Shown here piece by piece: positions 40,317 through 52,497 of a stretch of DNA of 64,000 nt (its first letter is position 1; each line of letters begins with the position of its first letter). The position numbers and the translations under genes were made by a program. Location: NCBI GenBank assembly GCA_012064385.1, contig QRDG01000531.1:943331-1007330 (forward strand). The letters are read 5' to 3'. Origin of the DNA: Puccinellia tenuiflora (lineage: Eukaryota > Streptophyta > Magnoliopsida > Poales > Poaceae). The notes under the pieces were generated by a model. That model did no database searches. It was not told the DNA's origin and saw only the letters and a list, made by a program, of their open reading frames with translations.

Positions 40317-41452
40317 ATGAGCAGAGTCACGTTCTGCGCGGGATCTTGGACCGTAGATGATCAGCGGATCGTCTCCGGCCTCGTGCTCTCCATCGGCTCC
40401 ATCGGCTGCGTCCTCGACAACACCAAGAGCTTCACCAACGTGGGCTTCACCAGCGGAGGCACGGTCGTCACCCTTGGCGATTTCCACGTCTATGTCGCCG
40501 TCGCCGCCAAGGAGTACCCGGAGGTGGTCTACTCGAGCTTGGCTCCTTCGATCTTCGACGCCAGCACCTGTGACGACGACTCCGCCTTCGGCTACCTCAG
40601 CTCCGGGGACGCCGACTGCGACGACGTCAAGCTCAACGTCTACGGCGAGGTGCACATGGTCGAGCACGTGGCGGCGGGAGGCGACATCGCCGCTACTGTT
40701 CATGAAGCTGGCGAACCCTCTCGTTTCCAGCGCAACCTTGAAGCCGACTTCGAGCTGCTAAGCACCCCCATCGCGCCGGGTGCAGATCCAGCCAATGCGG
40801 CGGCTGAACTTGAGAGGATGCGTCAACAGATATACGACAAAGCTCTTCACCTCGCATCAACACAGCGCCGACTCAACGCCACGATGCGCGAGTACAACAC
40901 CGTCCACGGCTTCGAGCCGGCAAGAGGCAACACGGAGAAGCTGAATGAGGTCAGGCGCAAAGGAGGGGATCTCGGCGGTGTCCTGAACCGTGCTGGCCAG
41001 CCGAACGAGCATTCGGACATCGTCTTGCCCGAGTACAGCAACCCGGTGCAAAACATGAAGGCTGCGGAGGCGGCCGCAGCAGAGCTACCCCATCTCCAAG
41101 GCGAGGAGCTATGCCAACAAGCACGCCGGGTCCAAGAGCTCATCACCGCAGCTAACCGGCAGCAACGCGAAACCGAGGCGACGGCGAGCCGGGAACATCA
41201 TGAGCCGCCTCCAGGCTACGACCCAGCCGGCAAGTCCAAGCAAGGCGCTGAGGCGTCATCCACAATCTGCGGAAAGGCGAGGGACAGGCTACCACGAGCT
41301 CCACGAGGGGAGCGCGAGCTCGCATCCTCGTGATCACGGCCGCGATCCGGCTGGACGACGTGAAGACAGCAACCGGAACGGGCCGCAAGCCGGCCGCAGC
41401 GTCAAGGAGCGAATCGGACACAAGGTCACCATCGAGGAGCGCCTGGGACCGC
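40317..41452 (+). pseudogene. Gypsy-B gag, N-terminal part
   Basis: ATG at 40317 (MSRVTFCAGSWTVDDQRI), just after the primer-binding site. The frame stays open to 41333 through an acidic stretch, a helical segment (AAAELERMRQQIYDKALHLA) and EELCQQARRVQELI. The frame that continues into the gag domain is a different one (HEGSASSHPRDHGRD, then VTIEERLGPL), so there is a one-base shift between about 41230 and 41310. Interrupted at 41453 by a solo LTR; without it the frame reads EERLGPLGPETSHDAR. Confidence 0.8.
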
Positions 41453-44400
41453 TGTAGCGCCCCGACCCCGGAATTATACAGAGAGGCTATGTATTTGACA
41501 CAGCCACCCATGTATAAATCAAAGATCGAGACTTGTGGAACAAACCGGCACATCGCATGACTCTACAACACAAAACATATAGCAACTCTTATAATGAGAA
41601 GAATACAAATATTACACAGCAAAAGGATCACAGATCCAACAATTCAACAAGCGGAAGCGGGTAGTGTTGTCTAACAACAAGAAGCAAATATATGGCCTAA
41701 GAGGCCTACAATAAACATCACCCAAGCCAGCTTGTTCCACGGTCCCAAGCTGCCACCTGGGAACCCCAGACTAGTAGTCGACGTCAACGAAGAACCCACC
41801 TATCTGCTCGGTGTCGTCCTCCTCTGAAACACAAAATCATAGAGGCAGCAAAGAGAGACTGAGTACGATGTACTCGCAAGTTTAGTAGGGCGATATAGGC
41901 CCAATGACTGACGGAGGCTCTAAAGCTGTTCATGTAGTTCTTTTGCATAAAGCTAGTTTTAGATAAACTGAAACATAAATGACACATGGCATTCGTCTAC
42001 TCAGAATACTTCTCAAAAGGGGTAGGAGAGTAACATTTGTCATCATTGGTTCTCATCGAACCCTTTTGTAACCAACCACTCTCATCTCCACCAAGGCACT
42101 CCCTCGAATCACCCTCGAGGAAATGAACCTTTGTCACACGTTGATTATGCACCCTTTAGCTGCCATATCAATTAGGTTAAGATTCTCTATGATCTTATCA
42201 TCTATTCCCAAGTTGTCCATAACCGTGGACACGGCTTTTCGAAAAGATTATCCCTGCAGGGGTGTACTATTTTACCCATTGGTACCGTCCGGCTCACCTA
42301 GTTGGCCCTCTTCCGGGGAAGGCTGGCGAGCGGGCGCGGTTAGACCTTTACAATGCAGGAGGCTTACTCAAGGACCATTAGTGGCGGAAGGACAGGTTCA
42401 GCGCTCCCAGCGCCCGGCCCCACCGTCACATCCTAGACACCACCATCCTCATCAATTCTTTTTCTGCTCACACACACGGCAAATGGAAAACTCGAACTAG
42501 AGGATCCTTGACAAGCCCCTCACAAATTATTTGGTCAGTAAGGCGCCCATACACCCACCAATGGCAGCACGCTAGTCTTGGTTCAAGAGGTAAAGAACTC
42601 GCACTTAGGGGCTAGAGTGAGGCAAAACACCATCCCCGATGGCAACTCACCCAAGCCGTCTTAGCATTTTAATTAGCATCACAATTATCCACCATGCCCA
42701 AATCATTCCATCAGCATCAATTAAATATGGAATTTAATAACGGGCATAACTAGTATCTACTTTAGCATGGCTAAGCATAGCTAGCATATGAATACAACAA
42801 TTCTATCTTTATCTCGGCCAACACTTCAACCCTAGGTTTCATAGGTAGGGACACATGTGATTGGCTCGGGGAAGAACATGCATTCATAGGATATTCTAAT
42901 ATTTACCAAAAGAGTCATTTGAACCGCATGCAATATTATGGTGGATAAAATAAGTTTATAAAAACATGGGATGCTAGAATGCCAAGAAGGTTAGGTTATC
43001 TCTTGCCTTGCTGCCGGGGCGCGTAGTACGGCTCGTCGGGGTAAGTAGCGTTAACCTCGACTCCGGAATCTATCGATACCCAAAAGAAATAAAAGGCACA
43101 CATAAATCACATGAACACAAGATGCGATGCTCAATCACATGATGACATGTCAAGTTGATGCAAAGATATCATTATATAGATTAAAAGCAAAATTAAATGG
43201 GGAGCCAAATAATTAGGGAAATTATTTGGAAAACGCCTCATATTTAACTTAATGTCCAATTGTTCATAATGGTCACATTATTTAGAAATTGCTCAAATAT
43301 GCATGAACATGACATGATTAAAGAGGTTTGGTTCTTATGATCACTTCGGTGCCTTAATGGTAATTTTCGGAGTACCGATGATTGAATAGCAATTTAAAAG
43401 GTTATTTGGATTTAAGCCTTTTTATCAAATTAGGAAGAACATCAAATAAGTATTTGTGATCATGATGTGACATTAGCATAGTTGGATAGAATTTGAATTG
43501 CTGATCAAATTGATATATCACTCTCAAGATTTGGCTTAACATTTAACAAGTTATGAAACATTCAAACTTAACACAGATTTCCGGAACTTCCGGTAAGTGG
43601 GCCGGTAGTACTGGTGTAGCGGTACTTCCGGTCCTACCTCCGCTTATGGTTCGAAACATCCAGTACCGAAGAAGAAAACTTCCGGCTCTACTTTCGCTGT
43701 TACTTCCGGTGTACCGGTACTGCCGGTGCCACTTCCGGAGCTACTTCCGCTTGAAAACAGAAAGGTCCAGTACCGAAGAAGAAAACTTCCGGCTCTACTT
43801 TCGCTGTTACTTCCGGTGTACCGGTACTACCGCTGGTACTTCCGGTTAACGATTTGAGCACGGCAACGGCGAGGCGCGCGGTGACCACGCGCACGTCGTG
43901 CACGCACGCGGCCACGGGGTGGTGCCTAGGGTGCGTAAAGGAGCGCATTAGACGCGCGGGATGATGGCGAACTGAGAGGTAGCGGCGCCGCCCTCTATTG
44001 GTCGCCGGAGCGGGGGCACGACGGCGGCCGGCGGAGGAGCGAACGGAGCTACGGCGCCGCGGTGCTAGAGAGGGAGAGGGGGAGAACGACGGCGTCCAGG
44101 AGGGAGAGTAGCTCACCAGGAGCACGAATCCGAAGACGGGGAGGCACGGGGAGGTCGGTCGGCGACGATGGCGTGCTCGCACGGCGGCGGACGGAGGCGG
44201 GGAAGAACGGAGCAACGGCGGCGATTCTGATCGGCTCCGGCCGATTCCTTCGGCGGAGAGGTAGAGTAGATCCCGGCGGATCTTCTCCACCGCTTCGATT
44301 CGGACGGGGAGGCTCCAGGCGGCGGTGGCTTGGCGGCGGCTCCGGCGGAACGGCGTCGGCCAGGGAGGAGCTAGGGTTAGGGCTAGGGCTCCTGCGCGTG

Positions 44401-45025
44401 GGGAAAAGGATTGAGGAGAGAGAGGGGAGCAGGTGAGGGTCACGGGATTCCACTTAACCCTGGGGAGCAGGTGCGGGCGGCCATGGCGACAGTGCGCGCC
44501 ACTGTCGCCACAGGGACGACGGCGGCCCGGTACTTCCGGTCCAGAGACCGGTAGTTCCGGTGGACCAAAACAAAACAGAAATGCCCTTTCTAATTGGACC
44601 TCAAAACAATTCCAGTAAAATATGCAAAAATTCTGGGAGTGTCTCCACAAGATAAACAACTCACTACACAACTTCTTGGACTTTTGAGCAAGGTGGCAGG
44701 GCTCACAAGTAAACAAAAGCTAGAAACCACATTTAAAGGCATAGGGAAAAGGGGACACATTGGAGACCAACCATTTGGTTCTTATTCACTTGAGGTGAAC
44801 TTAGGAGGTGTGTTGGACCATAAGGTCACCTGTCATAACACGGCTAGCACCATAGTTTGCATTGCAAAGTTTAGATTTTGGGGAAGGTTGGGCTTCCCTT
44901 TTAACAATGTTTCCAAGGGTGGTTTGTTAACAGAAGCAATTTAAGGGATGCCATGATGCAAACATGAAATGCAAAAAGTGGAAAAAATTCTTCGTATTTT
45001 TCATTACCAAGTTAGGGCTGTTACA
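41453..45025. mobile_element. Solo-LTR-like insertion in gypsy-B gag
   Basis: Ends TGTAGCGCCCCGACC and GGGCTGTTACA are imperfect inverts of each other, with a 5-bp TSD ACCGC at 41448-41452 and 45026-45030. 3573 bp, without gag, pol, primer-binding site or a second LTR, so a single long LTR is likely. Mostly AT-rich, with a GC-rich block (43860-44540) whose long frames on both strands show no domain. Family not identified. Confidence 0.82.
43570..43850. repeat. ACTTCCGG-rich repeats with a 107-bp duplication
   Basis: ACTTCCGG or CTTCCGG recurs about ten times. CAGTACCGAAGAAGAAAACT with the following sequence occurs at 43661 and again at 43768, giving a tandem duplication of about 107 bp. The motif also recurs at 44528-44562. 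Confidence 0.85.
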
Positions 45026-45030
45026 ACCGC

Positions 45031-46958
45031 TGGGGCCCGAAACGAGCCATGACGCACGCCTCCGCATCGACGCGCTCAAAGCATCAAGGATCATCGAGGA
45101 GGAAGACATCGCGGCTCATCGCTGCTTCGGACCTCGTATCCGGACCGAGCAGTTCCCGCGAGGATTCACCCTCCCCAGAGATACACCCAAGTACAACGGC
45201 ACCGCGAAGCCGGAAGACTGGCTCGCCGACTACGTCACGGCGGTCAACATCGCAGGCGGCAACAAGCGGGTGGCCGTATGCTACGTGCCACTCATGCTCC
45301 AGGGGTCGGCTCGGACTTGGCTGAACAGCCTGCCGGCTGAAAGCGTCAACAGCTGGCTGGACTTCGAGGAAGTGTTCAATCGCAATTTCACCGGCACCTA
45401 CTTGCGCCCCGGCAACGCACAGCTGCTCGCACTGTGCAAGCAGAAGGACGGCGAGTCGGACCGAGCCTACCTTACCCGGTGGACTAGCCTGCGCAACTCT
45501 TGCGAGGGGATCCTCGAGCTCCAAGCCGTCCAGTACTTCATTCAAGGCTGCCGAGATCAGACGCTGCTCAAGCATAGGCTCCTGAGGAAGAGCCCGAAGA
45601 CCATGGCGGAGCTCATGGCAATTGCCGATGAGTACGCCACCGCCGACGCGGGCATGACCAACCCGATCCGACTCGACGAAGCCGGAAGAATCATCACGAC
45701 GGAGCCGGCTGCACGCCGCAGCCGGGCGGAGAACCAGGAAGGAGGAAAGTCGACCCGGCGTGACTCCAACGCGACCGGCAAGCGCAAGTCCACGGACGGC
45801 CGCGTCGAGTCCAAGGTCGTCGCCACCACCGAGGGAAGGCCGGCAGGAGGTTTCGACAACCGCCGCATGAGGACGAGCAGCGACATGCGCCGGACACGGG
45901 CGAGGAACAGCTACGAGTTCCTACTCGATCAACCGTGCCGGAACCATGGCGACCGACCAGCGAACCACACCGTTCGGCAATGTAACCTCGGCCGCCCAAG
46001 GCCACCACCGTACGAACGGCGAAATCCACCTCCGCTTCCGGATGAAGCCGGACGAGATGATCAGAGACGCGACGACAGACGGCGCGAAGACAGGAATCGC
46101 GATGATCGCCAACGCGAAGAACAGAGGAGGGAGTGCCTCCCATCTCCACCTCAAAGGGGTCCAGATGGATACCAGAATCCGGATGCCGCCTACATCGTGT
46201 TCGTCAGCGAGCGCGACGACAAGCGAAGCCGGCGCGAGCGGTACAAGGAGGTGAATGCGGTGGTTCCACCTGTCCCCCAATACCTCAACTGGTCGCAAGA
46301 GCCCATCATGTGGGACCGCAGCGACCACCCGGAGCTGATGCCCAACCCAGGCGGCTATGCTCTAGTCCTAGAGCCCATGATCATCTCCACCAAGCGCGCC
46401 TGCACCTTCTCACGCGTCCTCATCGACGGGGGCAGCAGCATCAACATACTCTACCGCGACACGCTGGAGAAGCTGGGAGTCTCCGAGTCCAGCTTGACGC
46501 CAAGCCGGACGGTCTTCCACGGCATCGTGCCAGTGCGAGCCGGCTCATCCATGGGCCTCATCCGGCTAGACGTCTCCTTCGAGGTGGTCGACCACTCCAG
46601 CGCCTACCACGCCATACTCGGGCGGCCGGCGCTCGCCAAGTTCATGGCGGTACCTCACTACGCCTACCTCAAGATGAAGCTACCAGGCCCACGCGGGATC
46701 ATCACCGTCGCCGGAGACTACAAGCGCTCCATTGCTTGCGCCACCGACAGCGTGAAGGTGGCCGAGACCATGGTCTGCAACGAGGAGATGCGACAATTCA
46801 AACGCAAGGCCAGCAAGGAGAAGCTAGAGATTCCGGAGTCGGCCAATCCGGCTGGCGAGTCGAATTTCCAGACGGCGCGAGACACAAAGAAGATCTACTT
46901 CGACGACAACGACAAATCCAAGTTCATCACCGTGGGGGCGAGCCTGGACCCCAAATAG
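45031..46958 (+). pseudogene. Gypsy-B gag domain and aspartic protease
   Basis: One frame from the solo-LTR scar to TAG 46956-46958. The gag domain includes WLADYVTAVNIAGG, RTWLNSLPAESVNSWLDFEE and the DRAYLTRWTSLRNSCEGI block. A basic Arg/Asp-rich region (about 46000-46240) takes the place of a clear zinc knuckle, with only CRNHGDRPANHTVRQC-like Cys/His spacing at 45939-45986. The protease shows VLIDGGSSINILYRDTLEKL and AILGRPALAKFMAVPHYAYL. The stop after ASLDPK precedes ESSLVEFLRENRDIF of pol in the same frame, exactly as in gypsy-A. Processes and packs the element's own proteins and RNA if translated. Confidence 0.86.
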
Positions 46959-48280
46959 GAAAGTTCGCTCGTCGAGTTCCTCCGTGAGAACCGGGACATC
47001 TTCGCGTGGTCCCCCAGGGACATGCCGGGTGTATCGAGGGAACTCGCCGAGCACTCTCTACACGTCCGGCCAGATGCCAAGCCGGTAAAACAGTCTCTGC
47101 GTCGCTTCGCGGAGGGGAGAAGACAGTTGATAGGAGAAGAGATAGCCTGACTACTCGCGGCCGGATTCATCAAGGAAGTACAACACACGGAGTGGCTAGC
47201 CAATCCGGTGATGGTGGAAAAGAAGAACAAGTGGTGGCAGATGTGTATCGATTACACCCACCTCAACAAGGCCTGCCCCAAAGACCCCTTCGCATTGCCG
47301 CGCATCGACCAAGTGATCGACTCCACGGCCGGCTGCGACCTCCTCTCCCTCCTCGATGCCTACTCCGGCTACCACCAAATTCCGCTGAACCCGGATGACC
47401 AGCTCAAGACCGCCTTCATCACCCCCTATGGCCCATACTGCTACACCACCATGTCGTTCGGCTTGAAGAACGCGGGGGCAACATACCAACGATGCATGCA
47501 GAAATGCTTGCACGACCAGATCGGTCGTAACGCGCACGCCTACGTCGACGATGTCGTCATCAAAACCAAGGAGAAGCACACTCTGCTCGCCGACCTCAAG
47601 GAAACCTTCGATAACCTGTGCCGCTTCCAGATGAAGCTCAACCCGGAGAAATGTGTGTTCGGCGTTCCAGCCGGACAGCTACTCGGCTACCTTGTGTCGG
47701 CACGAGGAATCGAGGCCAACCCGGAGAAAATCGCCGCCATCGACAACATGCGACAGCTAAGTAGCATCAAGGACATCCAAAAGTTCACCGGCTGCCTGGC
47801 ATCCCTCAGCCGCTTCATCAGCCGGCTCGGTGAGAAGGCTCTCCCGCTCTACCATTTACTGAAGAAAACGGACAAGTTCATCTGGAGCGACGCGGCAGAT
47901 GCCGCCTTCAAGGAACTCAAGCGTGCGATGGCCACCACCCCGGTTTTAGCACCTCCGGCTCCAAAGGAGCCCATGCTCATGTACATCGCCGCCTCCAACC
48001 GAGTCGTCAGCGTCGTCCTGGTGGTGGAACGAGATGAAGCCGGAAAGCAGCGGCCGGTTCAGCGACCAGTCTACTACCTCAGCGAGGTGCTCTCGCAGTC
48101 AAAGAAAAATTACCCGCACTACCAGAAGCTCGTATACGGCGTGTACATGGCAACGAAGAAGCTGAAGCACTACTTTCAGGAGCATCCGATCAAGGTGATA
48201 AGCGATGCTCCGCTTGCCGAGATCATAGGCAACAAGGACGCAACCGGCAGAGTCGCGAAATGGGCGAAGAGGGACGTTCC
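46959..48280 (+). pseudogene. Gypsy-B reverse transcriptase and RNase H, truncated
   Basis: In frame after the TAG: FAWSPRDMPGVSRELAEHSL, then TGA at about 47149-47151 in EEIA-LLAAGFIKEV (Arg codon expected), then an open stretch. RT motifs are MCIDYTHLNKACPKDPFALP, LLDAYSGYHQIPL, TMSFGLKNAGATYQRCMQ and the catalytic AYVDDVVIKT (about 47540). RNase H has YIAASNRVVSVVLVVERDE, VYYLSEVLSQSKKNYPHYQK and GNKDATGRVAKWA. The homology stops about 48270; the following codons belong to the antisense gene's tail. No second RNase H and no integrase follow, so the element needs integrase in trans. Confidence 0.88.
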
Positions 48281-51200
48281 CGTGCGAAAGCCACCCACCA
48301 GCATGCTCATCTGCACGCTCGGATACCATGACTTCACCAAGGCCAACGCCATGTCGGTGCCTCCGCGCGCCGCCATCTCCACCTGCTCGTCGATGCCGGC
48401 TGGCGCCCCTTCAAGCCGGACGCGCAAGTCATGGAGAGCGGTTGGCAAGGGGGCATCCGGCCATAGGTTCTCGAGCACGCCGTCGGCCACTTACTTCAGC
48501 CGTTTGAACTCTTGGCCAAATCAGAGAAGACGGGAGGAGGCAGTCGGAGCAGACCCAGCAGCGGCACCAGAGGACTCCGGCCGGGAATGCGCCGAGGCAG
48601 CGTCTTTCTGGATTTGCGCATCCACCTCGTGATAAAGGCCTGCAGTTCAAACCGGTGAGGCCGAGTAGAAGACCCCAAGCAAGAAATCAAGGAGAAAGAG
48701 ACCTCACTTACCGAGGATAAGTTCGTTCACGCGCTCGACCTCCTTGATCAGGCCGCCCACCAGCTGCTCATGCTCGAATTCACGCACCTTGGCCGCCTGT
48801 ACGATCTGGTCGTTGGACTCGACGGACTCCTTCAGCTGGTTCCGCAGCTCATCCGCATTCTTGCGGAGCGACTCGACCTCGCCCTACCTCCGTTGCTCGG
48901 CTTCCCGCAATTTCTTCGCCTCCTCGCCCAGCCGGACGACCTCCAGGTGGCGCTCCTCCGACGTTTTCTCCGCCGTCTGGAGATCGGCCTTGACCAACGC
49001 CAGGGCGGCGTCCTTCTTCTTCAGCTGCCTCTCCAAGCCGGCGCGGGAGGTGGTGTCGCCTGAAGGGGCCGAGTCATCATCAGACCAAGCCGTGCAAGAA
49101 AAAATACAAAACTCCAAGACAGAAGATGCGAGCGAGAAAGGAAACCAAACCTTTGGCCGCCTCAAGCTCTCGCTTGAGCAACGTCGTCTCCTTGGCCACC
49201 TCAGCAAAGCCATACTCTATTGAGGAGCGGAGCAACGTTATGTTGGCCAAATTCTCCTGAGCCTTCTGCTCCACCAGCGCGGCGAGGGGGAACCTCCCCG
49301 ATGCGTCGGGCAGAGCCGGCACCGGCTCGGAATACGGAGGAGAAGACACCAAGATTGATTGGCGAGGACCCGGGAGCGAAGCCGTCGCCCCCGCTATGGC
49401 CTTGTCCTTGGCCGTCTCGGCCACTGACAAGGAAGGAGTGGGGAAGGCGAGATCTCCGGCCCCGGCGCCGGGCCAGAGAACTGTCTTGAAAGCATCCACC
49501 GACGCCTCGGTGCCACTGCCTGAAACCGGAGGGTCGAAGTCGACCACGAGGGGAGCTGCGTCCGCCAGCGCCCGGCTGTCCGGCCCCAGGTCCGCCTCCG
49601 CCGTCACCGCCTTGGGAGGCGGGCCGGCCGCCTGCATCACAGGGGCCTCGGTGGCAGGCACCGAGGTCGGCTCCGCCATCGCGACGGGCGCCGCCTCCAC
49701 TGTTGGAAGCGGCACTCTGCAAAACAAAGAAAGCGTCACCACCAAGAAGTACAGGCTGCAAGATTTCTGCTTCAGGACAAGGACTTACCCGTCGCGCGAG
49801 CCCAGTTCCACGGGCTTCCTCCTCTTCAAGCGCTTTGGCGGAGGAGCCGGCGCATTGCCGGGCAGGCGCTTCCCGCCTCCGGACAGCACCTCCCCGCCCT
49901 TCGCAGGAACGGCGGAGTCGTCATCCAACCGCTCTGTAGGGGCCGGCACCACTCCAACCACAACACCGGCCTCCGCGGTCTTGCCGGCGTCCGCGCCCGC
50001 TCCCGCCTTCTCCTCAGCCGCCTTGGCAGCAGCCAGCTGCTTCGCGGTCATCTTGGCGTCCATCGCCTCCCGGATCAAATCCGCCTGCGCCAGCTCCGCG
50101 TAAATAGCCTTTTCCATATCTTCAATGCTCAAGTCGTAACCAGGATCAACAGCAAGAGTAGGATTAACCACCTGGACGCTGGTTCCGCCGGCGAGAGATT
50201 CCGCCCTCTCCACATCCTCCGCCTCCTTCTGCTCCACCGCGACTTTAGCCAAGGCTTCTTCCACGATGGCATCCACCTTTTTCTCCGCTATCGATTTCCC
50301 GGCGGGCGTCAAGCCGGCCGTGGTCGGCCGGTTGTACACTGAAGAAAGCTTCTTTGCGGGGGGCGCGCCCCGCTTCATGAACAACCCGCCTCGCTTGCGG
50401 ATGCCCTCGCCCGCATCTGAGTCGGCGGCCGTCTTCGACCGCCTCTCCTTTACGATCTGAGGAGAGGGCGACGACCGAGCCTTCCGGACGCTCGCCTCCA
50501 GCTCCTTCGTCCTGCGGATGGACACGCCCGGCTTGGAGGCTGGCACGGAAGAAGAACCTTCAGAATCCGGCTCGGAGCTACTGGAGAGATCGACAAATAT
50601 CCGCGCGCCCCCGCCGCTGTTTTGTTCGGCGAAGTCGGACGCGGGAGACTTACCACGGGGAGCCGGAGCCGGCACCGCTGCGCCGCGCTCCAAGTCCGGG
50701 CCCCCGTGGGCGGCCCGGTCAGAATCAGAGTCGGCCGAGACGGGGCTTGCCCCGACGCGACCGCCATCGTCATCATCCTCGACATCGTTGTCATCAGACG
50801 ACTCCGTGGAGTCGTCGTGCCTAGCCGGCCGCTTCCCCGTATCTGGTGCAAGGGGGGAGTCACCACCCACCTCAGCGTCCGAGGCGGTCTCTTCGATGTC
50901 TGCCTCTTCGTCGGAGGCACTCTCCTCGCTAGGGTCCGCCCGCTCCTCCTGGGGGAGAGCGGGCCGGTCCGCCCCGAAGACGACGTCAAGGTCTTCGGCC
51001 CTCTGAAGATCGCAAATCTGCGAAGAGGCGCCAACCGGATAAGTGCACGGCCGGCTCGAAGGAATGCGCGACAAGAAAGGGTGAAAGGAACTAACCACCG
51101 GAGCGCGCTGCGCGCGTGAAAACGGCTCCACACCGAACTGCCACTTCCGCTCAATCGCGTCGGTGATCACCTGGCCGGCCCAGCGTCGCAACTCACCCGG

Positions 51201-51959
51201 CCCCCAGGCTTCCACGCAAGCCCGGGTGTGGTCTCGGAGACCCGAATAAAAGCACATCTTGTGCGCTCTATCTTGCAACGGGTATACCCGCCTAGCCAGC
51301 CAAGCCAGCGTCAAATCCCTGGAGGTCAGGCCGCCTGTGATCAGGTCCTTCACTCGAGCCGTCACGGCCGCCTCCAGGCCTTCATTAAGGGGCGCCTTCC
51401 GGTTCCAGGACTTGTCCGCGGGTGATTGGTTCTTGAACTGGGGGAGCCCAACCCGGTCCTCTGCCGTGAGGTTCCGAACATAAAAGTAGCTACTCTGCCA
51501 CTTCTTGACGGATTCGAGCAGATGAACCTTGGGGAAAAGGACATTCTTCGTGGACACGGAGACGCATCCGCATTCTCGCAGCTTCCTGCCGCTAGTCTGG
51601 GCGCGGAGGAAGAAAAACAGCCCGAACAGCTCCATGCAGGGCCAGAGGCCCAGGTATGCCTCGCAAAGGGTCACAAAGCAGGAGAGCAGCGTAATGTTGT
51701 TCGCCCCTAAGTGGTGGAGCTGCAGACCGTAGAAGTTGAGGAACTCCCGCAGGAAGGGACTCGCCGGCAATGCCAGTCCCCTCGCCAGATGCGAGGCGAA
51801 CACCACCGATTCGTTCGCCGCCGCGACTGGCGAAATCTCCTCGTCGCCAGGAACACGGATCCCTACTTCTCCTTCACGGCCGATGAGCATCCCGCTACGG
51901 AGCCTCTTGAGCTCCTCGCTATCAACGCTGGACCCCATCCAGGCTCCAGAGCTCGCCAT
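48176..51959 (-). pseudogene. Antisense accessory gene of gypsy-B (plant gypsy-type transposon domain), multi-exon
   Basis: ATG at 51957-51959 (MASSGAWMGSSVDSEELKRL). Exons with GT-AG junctions and preserved phase: 51959-49789, 49716-49151, 49059-48722 and from 48639 down. Exon 1 carries the domain often named putative gypsy-type transposon (SPFLREFLNFYGLQLHHLGA, ITLLSCFVTLCEAYLGLWP, LFFFLRAQTSGRKLRECG), then a long acidic Ser/Asp/Glu-rich region. Exons 2-3 are coiled-coil-rich (RQLKKKDAALALVKADLQ). Stops at 48885-48887 and in exon 4 (TGA in SRLL-FGQEF) break it. The tail (TDMALALVKSWYPSVQMSML) meets pol near 48280. Such antisense genes are known in Tat elements; their function is unclear. 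Confidence 0.72.
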
Positions 51960-52485
51960 TGAGGTTCGGTTGCCCGTCGGAGAAGAGGCGACGTCGACGA
52001 AGAAGAAGGAAATGTTGGGAGAATGCAAAGGAAGGAGGTAATCTCGGAGGGGATTGGAGTCAGAGCGCAGGCACGAGAGTGGAACGGTAGCTCGAACCGT
52101 TCGCCACTTCCCCCTTTTTGTACGAGCAAGGAGCCGTGGGCGGGGACGTGCATCCGCACGACGCGTGGCGTGCGGTTACGCCAAACCGTCCGCAAAAGAT
52201 CCCGCAGGCGAGCGGTTGCCGCAAGGGATCCCCACGACGAAGCCGAGGCGTTCTGCCTCGAACCCTGGGGAAGGCCTCCACGCAGCCGAACAAGTCAACG
52301 ACAACTTCAACAAGATGCAGCCAAGGTCAGGGATGCCCGCGGAGCGTTCCCCACGCGCAGGTTTCATCTTCACCCGGCTCCAATTTCAGCCGGCCCTATC
52401 CCCAACCTCGACATTCCAAACACAATAGCCAAGATCAAGGGGAAGATCGAGAAGCCTTCCCAGCAAGCTAGCAAGACTCCACGAT
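51960..52485 (-). other. Region between antisense gene and 3' LTR
   Basis: Non-coding as far as I can see; probably promoter and leader of the antisense gene (minus strand). Short frames here have no domain. Confidence 0.5.
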
Positions 52486-52497
52486 CTCAGGGGCTAG
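52486..52497 (+). other. Gypsy-B polypurine-tract-like site
   Basis: CTCAGGGGCTAG directly before the 3' LTR (52498), the expected place for plus-strand priming, though the purine run is short. Confidence 0.5.

Noticed and set aside
43700..44716. 338-codon minus-strand frame in the solo LTR
   Set aside because: GC-rich, no domain, runs through the ACTTCCGG repeats; no sign of a gene.
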